Assembly (NCBI RefSeq): GCF_006402735.1
Contig: NZ_CP017174.1
Location: forward strand, 623,001-687,000
Source: Myxococcus xanthus
GTDB lineage: Bacteria > Myxococcota > Myxococcia > Myxococcales > Myxococcaceae
Direction of reading: 5' to 3'
DNA length: 64,000 nt
The translations under genes were made by a program, and so were the position numbers. The notes under the pieces were generated by a model. That model was given only the letters and a program-made list of their open reading frames with translations, was not told the origin of the DNA and ran no database searches. Numbering within the stretch: position 1 is the first letter of the stretch; each line of letters opens with the position of its first letter. Of this stretch, positions 17,722 to 24,836 are shown one piece after another.

Positions 17722-19654
17722 GCGGCTTTCGCCGGGCCCGCTTCCCATGCCGGGGAGCGGGCGCCTCGTCCAGTGTCTCGTCGGTGAGGCGCACGGTGCG
17801 GCGGTTCCAGGAGAACGTCAGGCGCTTGCCCGTCTCCGGCCAGTCGAAGGACACCGCGCCCGTGCGGCGGTCCTTCGCCAATGACAGACGCACACCCCAT
17901 TGAGGCGCCTCCAGGACGCGGTGGCGCAGGTCCTGGGCGACGGCGTCCACCGCGTCCCGCAGGGCCACGCCCAGGTTCATCAGGCCGAGCTGTTCGCCGT
18001 TCAGGATGTGCGGGGCAGGGGGCGGCGTGGACTCCAGGAACTGTTGCTCGCCCACGGGCCGGAAGGCCGCGGACGTGGGCGGCGCATCCATCATCAGCAG
18101 GGGACCGCCGTCCGCCTTGCGGAAGAAGTACGGCACGTCGTAGCGGCCCAGCTGCTCGCGCTCCTCGGGGCTGAAGCGCACGCGGCCCCGGTCGCTGGCG
18201 CCGGGCACCTGCCCTTGGGGCGCCAGCATCATGTGCTCCAGCGGCGCGTCATACGCGTCCGAGGGTTTGACGAGCACGCGGACATGGTGCCGCCGCGCCG
18301 CGTGCGCGAGGAAGGCCGTCACGCGTTCGTGCTCCATGAGCAGCTTGGTCCACACGTCGAACATGCCGCGCAGGAAGGGCAGCAGGTGGGCCGCGTAGCC
18401 CACGTGGCCCTCGGTGTCCGCCACCACGGAGCGGGCTTCCTCCCGGGCCCACGCGCGCCTTCGCGGGCGAAGCTGGAGCGCGCCGTTCCGGGCGGGGAAG
18501 AAGCACAGCAGCGGGCCGCCGGTGGTGCACCACCAGGCGCGCCACTCGAAGCCGACGTGGTGGTTGCCGCGCCGGTTCCCCTCTGGAATCAGCCCTGTCT
18601 CCGGGAGCCGGCGCACGGGACAGAAGAACAGCTCCAGGTCCACCAGGTAGGGCAGCGGCTCGCGTTGCCCGCGCCGGACGCCCACCACCAGGTTGCTGCC
18701 CAGCAGGTCCGCCGCGCCCACGGCGAAGCACGTGCCGGTGAGGGCGCCCGCGTGGTGCCAGAAGCGCGCGGCCTGGGGCGGCGGCAGCTGGCAGCCGTGG
18801 AGCTTCAGCTGGGGCGAATCGCGGAGGACGCCCCACTGGCGGGGACGTTCAATCCAGTCCTGCCAGCTGTACGCGAAGGCGTCCCTGCCTCGTCCGCGCA
18901 GGACGCGCAGGGTGGGGAGCCGCACCGCTCCCGAGGCCGCCGGAAGGTGGTTGACCCAGTCGAAGAAGGCGCGTGGGCCACGCCGCTCCGGCTCCGCCAG
19001 GAAGAGGGCCTCTCCGCTCGCGGGCCGGGGCTTGTACGCCAGCGCGCCGCCCCGGCGGAACTGGACGCGCAGGACGTGCTGCCGCCCGTTGTGCGTCTCC
19101 TCGGGGTTGGCCCAGAGCCGGGTGACGGGGCCCTCGAAGCCCGCGCGGCGGAAGACGCCGGCCTTCAGGTCGCGTACGAGCCGCTTCGCGAAGAGGCCGA
19201 AGAAGGCCAGGAACCCATCCCTCAGTCGGAGCAGCCCCGGGTGGGGCCCCTGTGCCGCCGGGGTGGCGGCGCACAATGCGAAGGCGTCCGTCAGCACCGG
19301 GCCGAACAGCGCCGCGTTGGTGAGCCGCACGACGCGCGCGCCGAACAGGCCCGGGCGCCGCCGGGCAATGGCGTCGCACCCGTCGCCCAGGGCTTCATAG
19401 AAATCCACCAGCGGCTGGAAGGCGGGCTGTGAGAGCAGGGCGCCCAGCCGCGCGGCGTCACTGGCGCCTTGGAAGGCGCGGGCCACCTGCAGCACACGCT
19501 CGGGGCCGGGTCGGACAATGGGCGGGAAGCAGCCGCTGGCCTCGGGGCCCTTGCGGACGGCCTCCAGGAGGCGGCGGGTCTGCGGGGGGAAGCGGGGTGG
19601 GGCGGCTGGAGGTGTTGGTGCAAGGGATGGCAGCACATGCGCCCTTCGCGTCAT
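17711..19654 (-). CDS. LanM-type lanthipeptide dehydratase domain protein (no cyclase)
   Basis: A 647-residue protein that corresponds to the N-terminal dehydratase half (DUF4135) of class II lanthipeptide synthetases. The LanM marks are the lysine strand ALAYKPRP, the acidic strand LVDLELFF, the RGNHHVGFEW region and RVLVKPSDAY. The C-terminal LanC cyclase domain is absent. Two key positions differ from LanM: the DxHxxN motif reads DLLGSN, losing the His, and the RxxxxxT motif ends in Ser. In LanM this domain phosphorylates Ser/Thr of a precursor and eliminates phosphate; activity here is therefore uncertain. The ATG at 19654 has AGGG seven bases upstream; a TTG at 19732 is upstream of the terminator hairpin stem's end and is rejected. 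The peptide gene lies directly upstream. A lone LanM-type dehydratase is known in proteusin clusters (PoyF). Confidence 0.82.
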   Translation of the reverse strand: MTRRAHVLPSLAPTPPAAPPRFPPQTRRLLEAVRKGPEASGCFPPIVRPGPERVLQVARAFQGASDAARLGALLSQPAFQPLVDFYEALGDGCDAIARRRPGLFGARVVRLTNAALFGPVLTDAFALCAATPAAQGPHPGLLRLRDGFLAFFGLFAKRLVRDLKAGVFRRAGFEGPVTRLWANPEETHNGRQHVLRVQFRRGGALAYKPRPASGEALFLAEPERRGPRAFFDWVNHLPAASGAVRLPTLRVLRGRGRDAFAYSWQDWIERPRQWGVLRDSPQLKLHGCQLPPPQAARFWHHAGALTGTCFAVGAADLLGSNLVVGVRRGQREPLPYLVDLELFFCPVRRLPETGLIPEGNRRGNHHVGFEWRAWWCTTGGPLLCFFPARNGALQLRPRRRAWAREEARSVVADTEGHVGYAAHLLPFLRGMFDVWTKLLMEHERVTAFLAHAARRHHVRVLVKPSDAYDAPLEHMMLAPQGQVPGASDRGRVRFSPEEREQLGRYDVPYFFRKADGGPLLMMDAPPTSAAFRPVGEQQFLESTPPPAPHILNGEQLGLMNLGVALRDAVDAVAQDLRHRVLEAPQWGVRLSLAKDRRTGAVSFDWPETGKRLTFSWNRRTVRLTDETLDEAPAPRHGKRARRKPPTA

Positions 19655-19676
19655 CAGTCGGCCCTGTCCCGGTCGG

Positions 19677-19719
19677 GCGAAAATAGAAACGCGCGACCCG
19701 GCGAGGCCGGGACGCGCGT
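19677..19719 (-). terminator. intrinsic terminator/attenuator between peptide and dehydratase genes
   Basis: On the reverse strand ACGCGCGTCCCGGC (19719-19706) pairs with GCCGGGTCGCGCGT (19702-19689) with one mismatch and a three-base loop. The U-rich tract TTTCTATTTTC follows (19688-19678). It lies 36 bases after the peptide stop. It would give much peptide mRNA and little readthrough into the dehydratase gene, the usual stoichiometry of RiPP clusters. Confidence 0.85.
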
Positions 19720-19754
19720 GTGAGGCGTCCAATCAAGCGTCAGCGGCGCGTGTC

Positions 19755-19898
19755 CTAGACGCAGTACATATAGCGCGAGCAGGTCTTGAACGCGTTGGTG
19801 GAACCCGCGGGCTTCGTCGTCTTGTCCAGCTCCCGAAGCACCTGGGTCAGCTTCTTGGTCTGCTTGGACGCCTTCGTCTTCGTCTTCGCCTTCACCAT
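19755..19898 (-). CDS. putative RiPP precursor peptide (47 residues)
   Basis: A small gene with strong start signals: ATG at 19898 preceded by GGAGG at six bases. The peptide opens with a Lys/Thr-rich stretch (MVKAKTKTKASKQTKK), then an amphipathic helix LTQVLRELDK like a leader recognised by LanM-type enzymes. The C-terminal part starts at about Thr27 and contains TTKPAG and STNAFKTCSRYMYCV. It offers Ser33, Ser41, Thr27, Thr28, Thr34 and Thr39 for dehydration and Cys40 and Cys46 as possible thioether donors. It sits between the JmjC-like genes and the LanM-type dehydratase, with its own promoter and terminator. No match to a named precursor family was recognised; the RiPP assignment is inferred from these features together. 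An in-frame ATG at 19937 lies in the promoter and is rejected. Confidence 0.75.
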   Translation of the reverse strand: MVKAKTKTKASKQTKKLTQVLRELDKTTKPAGSTNAFKTCSRYMYCV

Positions 19899-19936
19899 GG
19901 GAATCCTCCACACGTTGGGGTCAGACTGCTCAAGCA

Positions 19937-19965
19937 TGGTAAAGTGTGTAATTCGATTGAGTCAA
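19937..19965 (-). promoter_or_regulatory. sigma-70-like promoter of the peptide gene
   Basis: On the reverse strand TTGACT (19965-19960) is followed after 17 bases by TTACCA (19942-19937) in an AT-rich stretch, rare in this genome. Transcription would start about 30 bases before the peptide ATG. It lies downstream of the JmjC-like stop codon, so the peptide can be expressed independently. Confidence 0.55.
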
Positions 19966-19989
19966 GTTGAGATGTCTTTGCTTGCTGCG

Positions 19990-21297
19990 TTATCGGCCTG
20001 CCAGCTGGATGGCTCGAAATGTCAGTAGAATTTCCAGCATCCGGCGCACGCCCGCGCGCGTCGCGGGCAGCGGTTTCAAGACGCGGAGTGGCATGTCGCC
20101 TCGCGAGGGAAAAGGGTGCAAGAGTTCACCCACGCTCACCGTGCGCGCCGTGTTCAATGTCGCGACAAGTTTATTCACCGGTTGCCGAAGGCCTGAGACA
20201 TGCAACGCGTTGCCGTTGGCTGAACAACACCAACCCGTGCCTGTTTTCTCCAGCAGGATGGGGAAGCTTTTATTCCCGTGAAGGATGTCTGTGTCCTTGA
20301 GGGGCCGCCGCCTCGCGGGAGGCGGTGGGGGCTCGAAGCCGCCCGCGGAGCGCCGGTTGAGCCACAGGGTCCGGATGTGGGCCTGGGTTCGTGAGTCATG
20401 GCTGCTTTCGCGCAATGTGTTCGCGGCCTGCCGCAGGGCGGCGGGCAGCTCACGCGGCAGCACGCCGTCGCCGTCGAGCACGTCCGGTACCAGCGCACGG
20501 CCACGCGCCGTGTCGCGAGCGCGTGGTGCGTTACCGCGGCCTGTGCTCACGAGGTCCTCCACGTCATAGCGGGCCTGGTGTCCGGTGACGGGGACGCCCA
20601 CGTTGACGCTGGTGGCGACGTCCCGGCTCGCGCTCTCTCCGACGTGGTAGTAGCTGGCGGGCCAGTAGAGGATGTCGCCGGGCCCCACTTCCGCGGTGAA
20701 TGACTCCGCCAGGTAGGGTGCGTAGTCCACCAGGGTGGTGACGGGCATGCTCCAGGGGCGCCTGGCCCAGAAGCGCATCCGCTTGCGGCCCCGGATGGCG
20801 AAGAGGAACGTGGTGAAGCGGTCCAGGTGGACGCCCACCGGACTGTGCTCGTAGTTCCCATGGAACAGCGTGGTGATGCCGCCTGACAGGGGGAGCCCCA
20901 CGCGCCGCCAGAGGTCGGAGAAGAAGGCCCGCTCGCGGGACCAGAGTCCGTAGCCGTGGGAATGCAGCAGGGAGATGATGAGCGCGTAGCGACGTGTTCC
21001 CAGCGCGTCCGCGAGCCGCGAGTCGTAGCCGTCCAGCGAGCCGTCGGTGTCGCGGGGAAGCCAGGGCCCGGGGTGGACGGGCTGCCCCTGGTCGATGGTG
21101 AACTGGACGTCCGTGCGCGCCTCGAGCGCCGTGGGCGGGTCCATGGCGCCGCGCGAGGCCCCGAGCGCCGCGTCGAACACGTCCGTGTCCATGAACGGAT
21201 TGACGCCCGTCGCCTGGTAGAGCACCGGCCGCCGGTTCCAGTAGCGCGTGACGAAGGTGTCCCAGTCGAACCGGCGCTGGATGTCGATGCGGGCCAT
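19990..21297 (-). CDS. JmjC/cupin-like Fe(II)/2-oxoglutarate oxygenase
   Basis: A 435-residue protein of the JmjC-like cupin group that includes the ribosomal oxygenases. The iron ligands look complete: His157 and Asp159 in VGVHLDRF and His218 in DILYWPASYYH. The jelly-roll strand ALIISLLHSHGYG comes before them, and a C-terminal helical/winged region of about 170 residues follows. Such enzymes hydroxylate peptide or protein side chains, which fits a tailoring role on the small peptide encoded next to it. The ATG at 21297 has AAGGAGG eight bases upstream and starts three bases after the stop of its paralogue, so the two are co-translated. Confidence 0.82.
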   Translation of the reverse strand: MARIDIQRRFDWDTFVTRYWNRRPVLYQATGVNPFMDTDVFDAALGASRGAMDPPTALEARTDVQFTIDQGQPVHPGPWLPRDTDGSLDGYDSRLADALGTRRYALIISLLHSHGYGLWSRERAFFSDLWRRVGLPLSGGITTLFHGNYEHSPVGVHLDRFTTFLFAIRGRKRMRFWARRPWSMPVTTLVDYAPYLAESFTAEVGPGDILYWPASYYHVGESASRDVATSVNVGVPVTGHQARYDVEDLVSTGRGNAPRARDTARGRALVPDVLDGDGVLPRELPAALRQAANTLRESSHDSRTQAHIRTLWLNRRSAGGFEPPPPPARRRPLKDTDILHGNKSFPILLEKTGTGWCCSANGNALHVSGLRQPVNKLVATLNTARTVSVGELLHPFPSRGDMPLRVLKPLPATRAGVRRMLEILLTFRAIQLAGR

Positions 21298-21300
21298 CCG

Positions 21301-22491
21301 TCAGGCCTCCTTCGAGGGCACGCGCTCGATACCGCGCAGCGCATGAAGGGTTTCCAGCAAGGCCCGCACCTGCTCGCGTTGGGACGCGCCTCGCCCCAGG
21401 CCGCACAGGGCGCCCACCCGCACGGGGACGCCCGGCGCCAGCGCGTCCAGTACGTGCGCCGCGAAGGGGCCTGGACCGGCGAAGGCGTGGCCGTTGACGG
21501 CCCACAGCCACTGCCCCGGGCTGTCCAGCATCCGCACCACGCGGCCCGGAGGCGTCTTCCGCACGTAGGCGTCTTCTTCGAGGGGTTCGTGTGCGCGCGG
21601 TGGAGGCACCGGTTCCAGCGCGGAGGCGCTGACGCGCTGGGCCCACGCGATGCGCAGCAGTTGCCGCAGGTCCGGGCCGTGCGTCACGGCCCGCAGCGCG
21701 CTCGCGGTGTGCGCCAGTCGTGGCACGGGCGTGCGTCCACGCGTCCCGGGAAAGGGCAGGTACGGGACGGTGTCATCCGCCTCGCCCTGGGCCTCCAGGA
21801 GCTTCACCGCCAGCGCCTTCACGGCCTCCAGGAGCTCGCTGCCGCGCACCGGAATCCACAGCCGCAGCACCAGGGCGCCCTCGTCGCTCGCCTCCTCTTG
21901 CCAGACGTGGGATGGCGCATACAGCACGTCCCCCGCCTGGGCCTCCACCGTCCGGGCCTCGTGGGCGTCCTTCGTCCACTGGCGCACGCGCAGCCGCCCG
22001 TGGAGCACCGCGGTGAAGCGGGCATGGTGTTCCCGGCGCGCGGCGCCCTGCGGCGGCTCGCTGAAGCGTCCCAGCCACAGGTCGCTGATGATGGGCAGCA
22101 CGGGCACGCCGACCTGCGCCAGCGCGCCGTCGACGAAGGCGCGCACTCGCTCCCACTGCGCGTAGTCCAGCATGAGCGGCTGTTCCACGAAGCACTGGAA
22201 GCCGCGCGCCGCGCCGAGCTCGCGGCCGACGCGCTGGAGATACGCGGTGGCGTCCGCGTCCTGCTCCCCGGGCAGGAGCGTGCCGGGCGCGCGCATGCGA
22301 GCGGTGTCCGCGAAGAAGCGCACGTCGGGCAGGGCGCGGAAGCGCGTGCCGAAGCGGAAGGGCGCGCTGATGGAGACGAGCCCCTGGAAGGCCTGCTCGG
22401 GCGGAATGAGCGGGGTGCCCAGCCGCAGCCGCGTGGGGGACTGCTCCCAGTGCGTGCTCGCGAAGCGGGCCCAGTCGGGTGCGTGTCTCAT
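21301..22491 (-). CDS. JmjC/cupin-like paralogue lacking iron ligands
   Basis: A 396-residue homologue of the next gene with the same order of cupin core and C-terminal domain. Aligned by eye, the ligand strand REHHARF keeps the first His (His155) but has Ala157 where Asp is needed. The second motif DVLYAPSHVWQ has Gln198 where the distal His should be. It is therefore probably not an ordinary 2-oxoglutarate oxygenase and may act as a binding or regulatory partner of the intact enzyme. A shifted role for His195 cannot be excluded. The ATG at 22491 was chosen because homology begins there; longer in-frame starts reach 22611. It is the first gene of the leftward cluster. Confidence 0.75.
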   Translation of the reverse strand: MRHAPDWARFASTHWEQSPTRLRLGTPLIPPEQAFQGLVSISAPFRFGTRFRALPDVRFFADTARMRAPGTLLPGEQDADATAYLQRVGRELGAARGFQCFVEQPLMLDYAQWERVRAFVDGALAQVGVPVLPIISDLWLGRFSEPPQGAARREHHARFTAVLHGRLRVRQWTKDAHEARTVEAQAGDVLYAPSHVWQEEASDEGALVLRLWIPVRGSELLEAVKALAVKLLEAQGEADDTVPYLPFPGTRGRTPVPRLAHTASALRAVTHGPDLRQLLRIAWAQRVSASALEPVPPPRAHEPLEEDAYVRKTPPGRVVRMLDSPGQWLWAVNGHAFAGPGPFAAHVLDALAPGVPVRVGALCGLGRGASQREQVRALLETLHALRGIERVPSKEA

Positions 22492-22631
22492 CGGCAGGGA
22501 TTCCACCATCGAAGTCTGACGGGTGGGCGAGCGTCCAGCGGTGGATTTCTTCACGCGCATGATGCCGTGCCCCGTGCCGGCGTTCTGGTAGGAGACAGCG
22601 CTGTCCTCCATCCGAAAGGTCAGGTCCGACG

Positions 22632-23204
22632 ATGAAACTCTATTTCAACCCCAGAAGCCGCGCGGTCATTGCCAAGTGGATGCTGGATGAGTGCGGCGCG
22701 CAGTACGAAATCGTCCCCATCGACTTCGAGAAGAAGGAGAACAAGTCGCCTGAGTTCTTGAAAATCAACCCCGCTGGGAAATTGCCAGCCTTGGTGGACG
22801 GAGACGCGCGGCTGTTCGAGAGCGCGGCCATCTGTCTCTACCTGGCGGAGAAATTCCCGGACGCGCAGCTCGCGCCGAAGCCGGGTGACAAGGACCGGGG
22901 GCGCTACCTGTCGTTGATGGTGTACTCCACGTCGCAGCTCGAGCCCTCCATGGGGGACCACCTGATGAAGCTGCCGACGGGGCCCGCGCGGGGCTGGACG
23001 GACTTCGAGACGGTGCTGAACGTCGTCGAGGGCGAGCTGGGACAGGGGCCCTACCTGTTCGGTGAACGCTTCACCGCGGCGGACGTGATGATTGGCTCGA
23101 TGTTCATCTGGATGCGCATCTTCGGCAGCCGGACGGGGCGTCCCGCGCTGGAGGCCTACATCGAGCGGCTGCTGGCCCGCCCGAAGGGCATGAAGCTGGG
23201 CTGA
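22632..23204 (+). CDS. glutathione S-transferase family protein
   Basis: A 190-residue protein. Residues 1-78 form a thioredoxin-like domain (KLYFNPRSRAVIAKWML, then INPAGKLPALVDGD and the glutathione-contact LFESAAICLYL). A helical domain ends at FTAADVMIGSMFIW. These are standard GST-N and GST-C signatures. Ser9 is the likely glutathione-activating residue. It is slightly shorter than most GSTs. It diverges from the JmjC-like cluster and ends at a terminator shared with the M23-like gene. A detoxification or ligandin role is likely; the substrate is unknown. Confidence 0.88.
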   Translation: MKLYFNPRSRAVIAKWMLDECGAQYEIVPIDFEKKENKSPEFLKINPAGKLPALVDGDARLFESAAICLYLAEKFPDAQLAPKPGDKDRGRYLSLMVYSTSQLEPSMGDHLMKLPTGPARGWTDFETVLNVVEGELGQGPYLFGERFTAADVMIGSMFIWMRIFGSRTGRPALEAYIERLLARPKGMKLG

Positions 23205-23226
23205 GCGGCGCCCCGCGCGAGGTCGA

Positions 23227-23263
23227 AGGCCCGGACCTTCCGATGGGGGACGTGTCCGGGCCT
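23227..23263. terminator. bidirectional terminator hairpin
   Basis: AGGCCCGGAC (23227-23236) pairs perfectly with GTCCGGGCCT (23254-23263) across a 17-base loop, between two genes that face each other. Confidence 0.55.
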
Positions 23264-23289
23264 CCTGGCGGCCCAGGTGGGCCCGTGCG

Positions 23290-23820
23290 TCAGTCCAGAA
23301 CGCCGATGGTCTTCGCGCGCGTGACGGCGGTGCCCACGCTGACGTAGCCCTTGTACCAGGACGTGTCCTTCGTCCCCAGCTTGTCCTGCTGGAGGTGCGC
23401 GTGGGGGCCGGAGGAGTTTCCGGTGCCGCCGATGTTGCCCACCTGGCAGCGGTCACACGTGCGGTTGCGGGAGTCCGCCGTCTTGATGAAGTGCCACTGA
23501 CGGAACGTCCAGCCGCTCGCCCAGGCGTGGCGGGCCTCGTTCTGGTTGCCGCTACCGTTGCCGTTGCAGACGACGCCGGTGGTGCGGATGGTCACCGCCC
23601 AGTAGAGCGAGCCCACCACGCCCGTCTCCGCGCCCCAGTAGTTGCAACGGCCGCCCGCGCCGATGTCCACCGCGCCGTGGAACTTGCCGCTGCTGTAGTT
23701 GGTCAGGGCCGTCACCGAGCCGGTGTGGGTGCCCTTGACGGTGTGCGCCGTCACGGACGCGGGGATGAGCGCCAGCGCGGCCAGCGCGGCCAGGGAGTTC
23801 TTCCAGGTGCTGCTACGCAT
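23290..23820 (-). CDS. secreted M23-like (LytM/beta-lytic type) peptidase
   Basis: A 176-residue exported protein. The signal peptide is MRSSTWKNSLAALAALALIPASVTA. The mature part has HGAVDIG, matching the HxxxD zinc motif of M23 peptidases, and GPHAHLQ, matching the HxH motif. Both halves of the zinc site are thus present although the surrounding sequence diverges. M23 enzymes cut peptidoglycan cross-bridges or elastin-like Gly-rich peptides. Four Cys suggest disulphides. AGGAA lies seven bases before the ATG. It is the last gene of a three-gene leftward run with two HEAT-type proteins. A prey-lysis role is inferred. Confidence 0.75.
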   Translation of the reverse strand: MRSSTWKNSLAALAALALIPASVTAHTVKGTHTGSVTALTNYSSGKFHGAVDIGAGGRCNYWGAETGVVGSLYWAVTIRTTGVVCNGNGSGNQNEARHAWASGWTFRQWHFIKTADSRNRTCDRCQVGNIGGTGNSSGPHAHLQQDKLGTKDTSWYKGYVSVGTAVTRAKTIGVLD

Positions 23821-23847
23821 GAGGTGTTCCTTTCAATGGACTGCCTG

Positions 23848-24822
23848 TCACGGAGCCTGCTGCAACCGCTGCTTCTCCCTCAGGAGCAGGCTCCACTCCT
23901 GAAGGCCCATGCCGAGAACCTGAATCCACGCGTCGGCCTCCCGCGCCAGGCGCGGGTCCATGGCGCGCAGGCGTTGGAGGTCGGGAATCGCGCCCTCGAA
24001 GCCGAGCTGCGCGACGCTCTGGAGCAGCGCCTTGCGCACGCCGTCGTCCGTCTCCTCGCGGTACATGGCGAGCAGGGACTCGCGGGCGCCTTGCATCTGC
24101 TCCGCCGGGACGCCGCCCAGCGCGTTGACGGCGGCCTTGCGCACGCTCGCGTCGTCGCTGCGCAGCAAGGGCGTGATGCGGTCCGCGGACTCGGCGCTGA
24201 TTTTCTCCGTGGAGAGGTTGTCCAGGATGCGCGCCGTCACCGCCGGGTCCGTGGAGGCCACCGCGGCCGTCACCGCCGTGTCGGCCGCCGGGCCGTACTG
24301 GCCGGCGTACACGTGTGCGTTGTCCTCGATGAGGTTGGTCGCCGCCTCCTGCCGCACCTGGGGCGACTCGTCCCGCACCATGCGCTCGTACAAATCGCCG
24401 GTGCGCTCCAGCGCGCCGGTGCGCCGCATCGCCCGCAGGGTGGCGGCGCGCACGGACGGGTCCGCGTCGTGCAGCGCGCGCTGTGCCACCACGTCCATGG
24501 CCTGGGTGTCCGCTTCACGTTCCGCGCGGGCCACCAGCGCCGCCGCCAGGTGTTCGGCCATGACGGGGTCCGGCTCCCGCGCGAAGGCGTCGCGAAGCTC
24601 AGCGTCCGGCAGCGTGACGGCGGCCTCGCGCAGCAGGGTGCGCAGGTAGCGCTGGTAGGACGGTGAGCCGGAGCCCAGTCCGCGGCGGATGTCATCCATC
24701 AGCCCGCGCACGGAGCAGGTGCTGGCCCGGAGCGCGGGCCGCGCGTCGGCGGAGGCCGCGTGCGCGTTGGCGGACAGCAGGGGGAAGAGGGGCAGCGTGA
24801 GCAGTAGGCAGAGGCGTTTCAT
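23848..24822 (-). CDS. secreted HEAT-repeat protein
   Basis: A 324-residue exported protein with signal peptide MKRLCLLLTLPLFPLLSANA. It is built of alpha-helical HEAT-like repeats, with recurring DPSVRAATLRAMRRTG and DDASVRKAAVNALGG units between about residues 60 and 290. Such solenoids bind other proteins. The ATG at 24822 is preceded by GGGAGC and gives a clean signal peptide; the 76-residue upstream extension in the same frame is rejected. It starts 14 bases after the upstream HEAT-type gene and ends 27 bases before the M23-like peptidase gene, so all three are probably one operon. Confidence 0.85.
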   Translation of the reverse strand: MKRLCLLLTLPLFPLLSANAHAASADARPALRASTCSVRGLMDDIRRGLGSGSPSYQRYLRTLLREAAVTLPDAELRDAFAREPDPVMAEHLAAALVARAEREADTQAMDVVAQRALHDADPSVRAATLRAMRRTGALERTGDLYERMVRDESPQVRQEAATNLIEDNAHVYAGQYGPAADTAVTAAVASTDPAVTARILDNLSTEKISAESADRITPLLRSDDASVRKAAVNALGGVPAEQMQGARESLLAMYREETDDGVRKALLQSVAQLGFEGAIPDLQRLRAMDPRLAREADAWIQVLGMGLQEWSLLLREKQRLQQAP

Positions 24823-24836
24823 GGAAGCTCCCGTGC

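Noticed and set aside
15523..17748. 741-codon reverse frame over the discoidin and M20 genes
   Set aside because: No motif, Arg/His/Val-rich, and both forward genes are recognisable.
21301..22491. Idea that the HHA-type JmjC-like protein is a halogenase
   Set aside because: Halogenases keep the distal His; here it is Gln by the best alignment, so an inactive paralogue is more likely.
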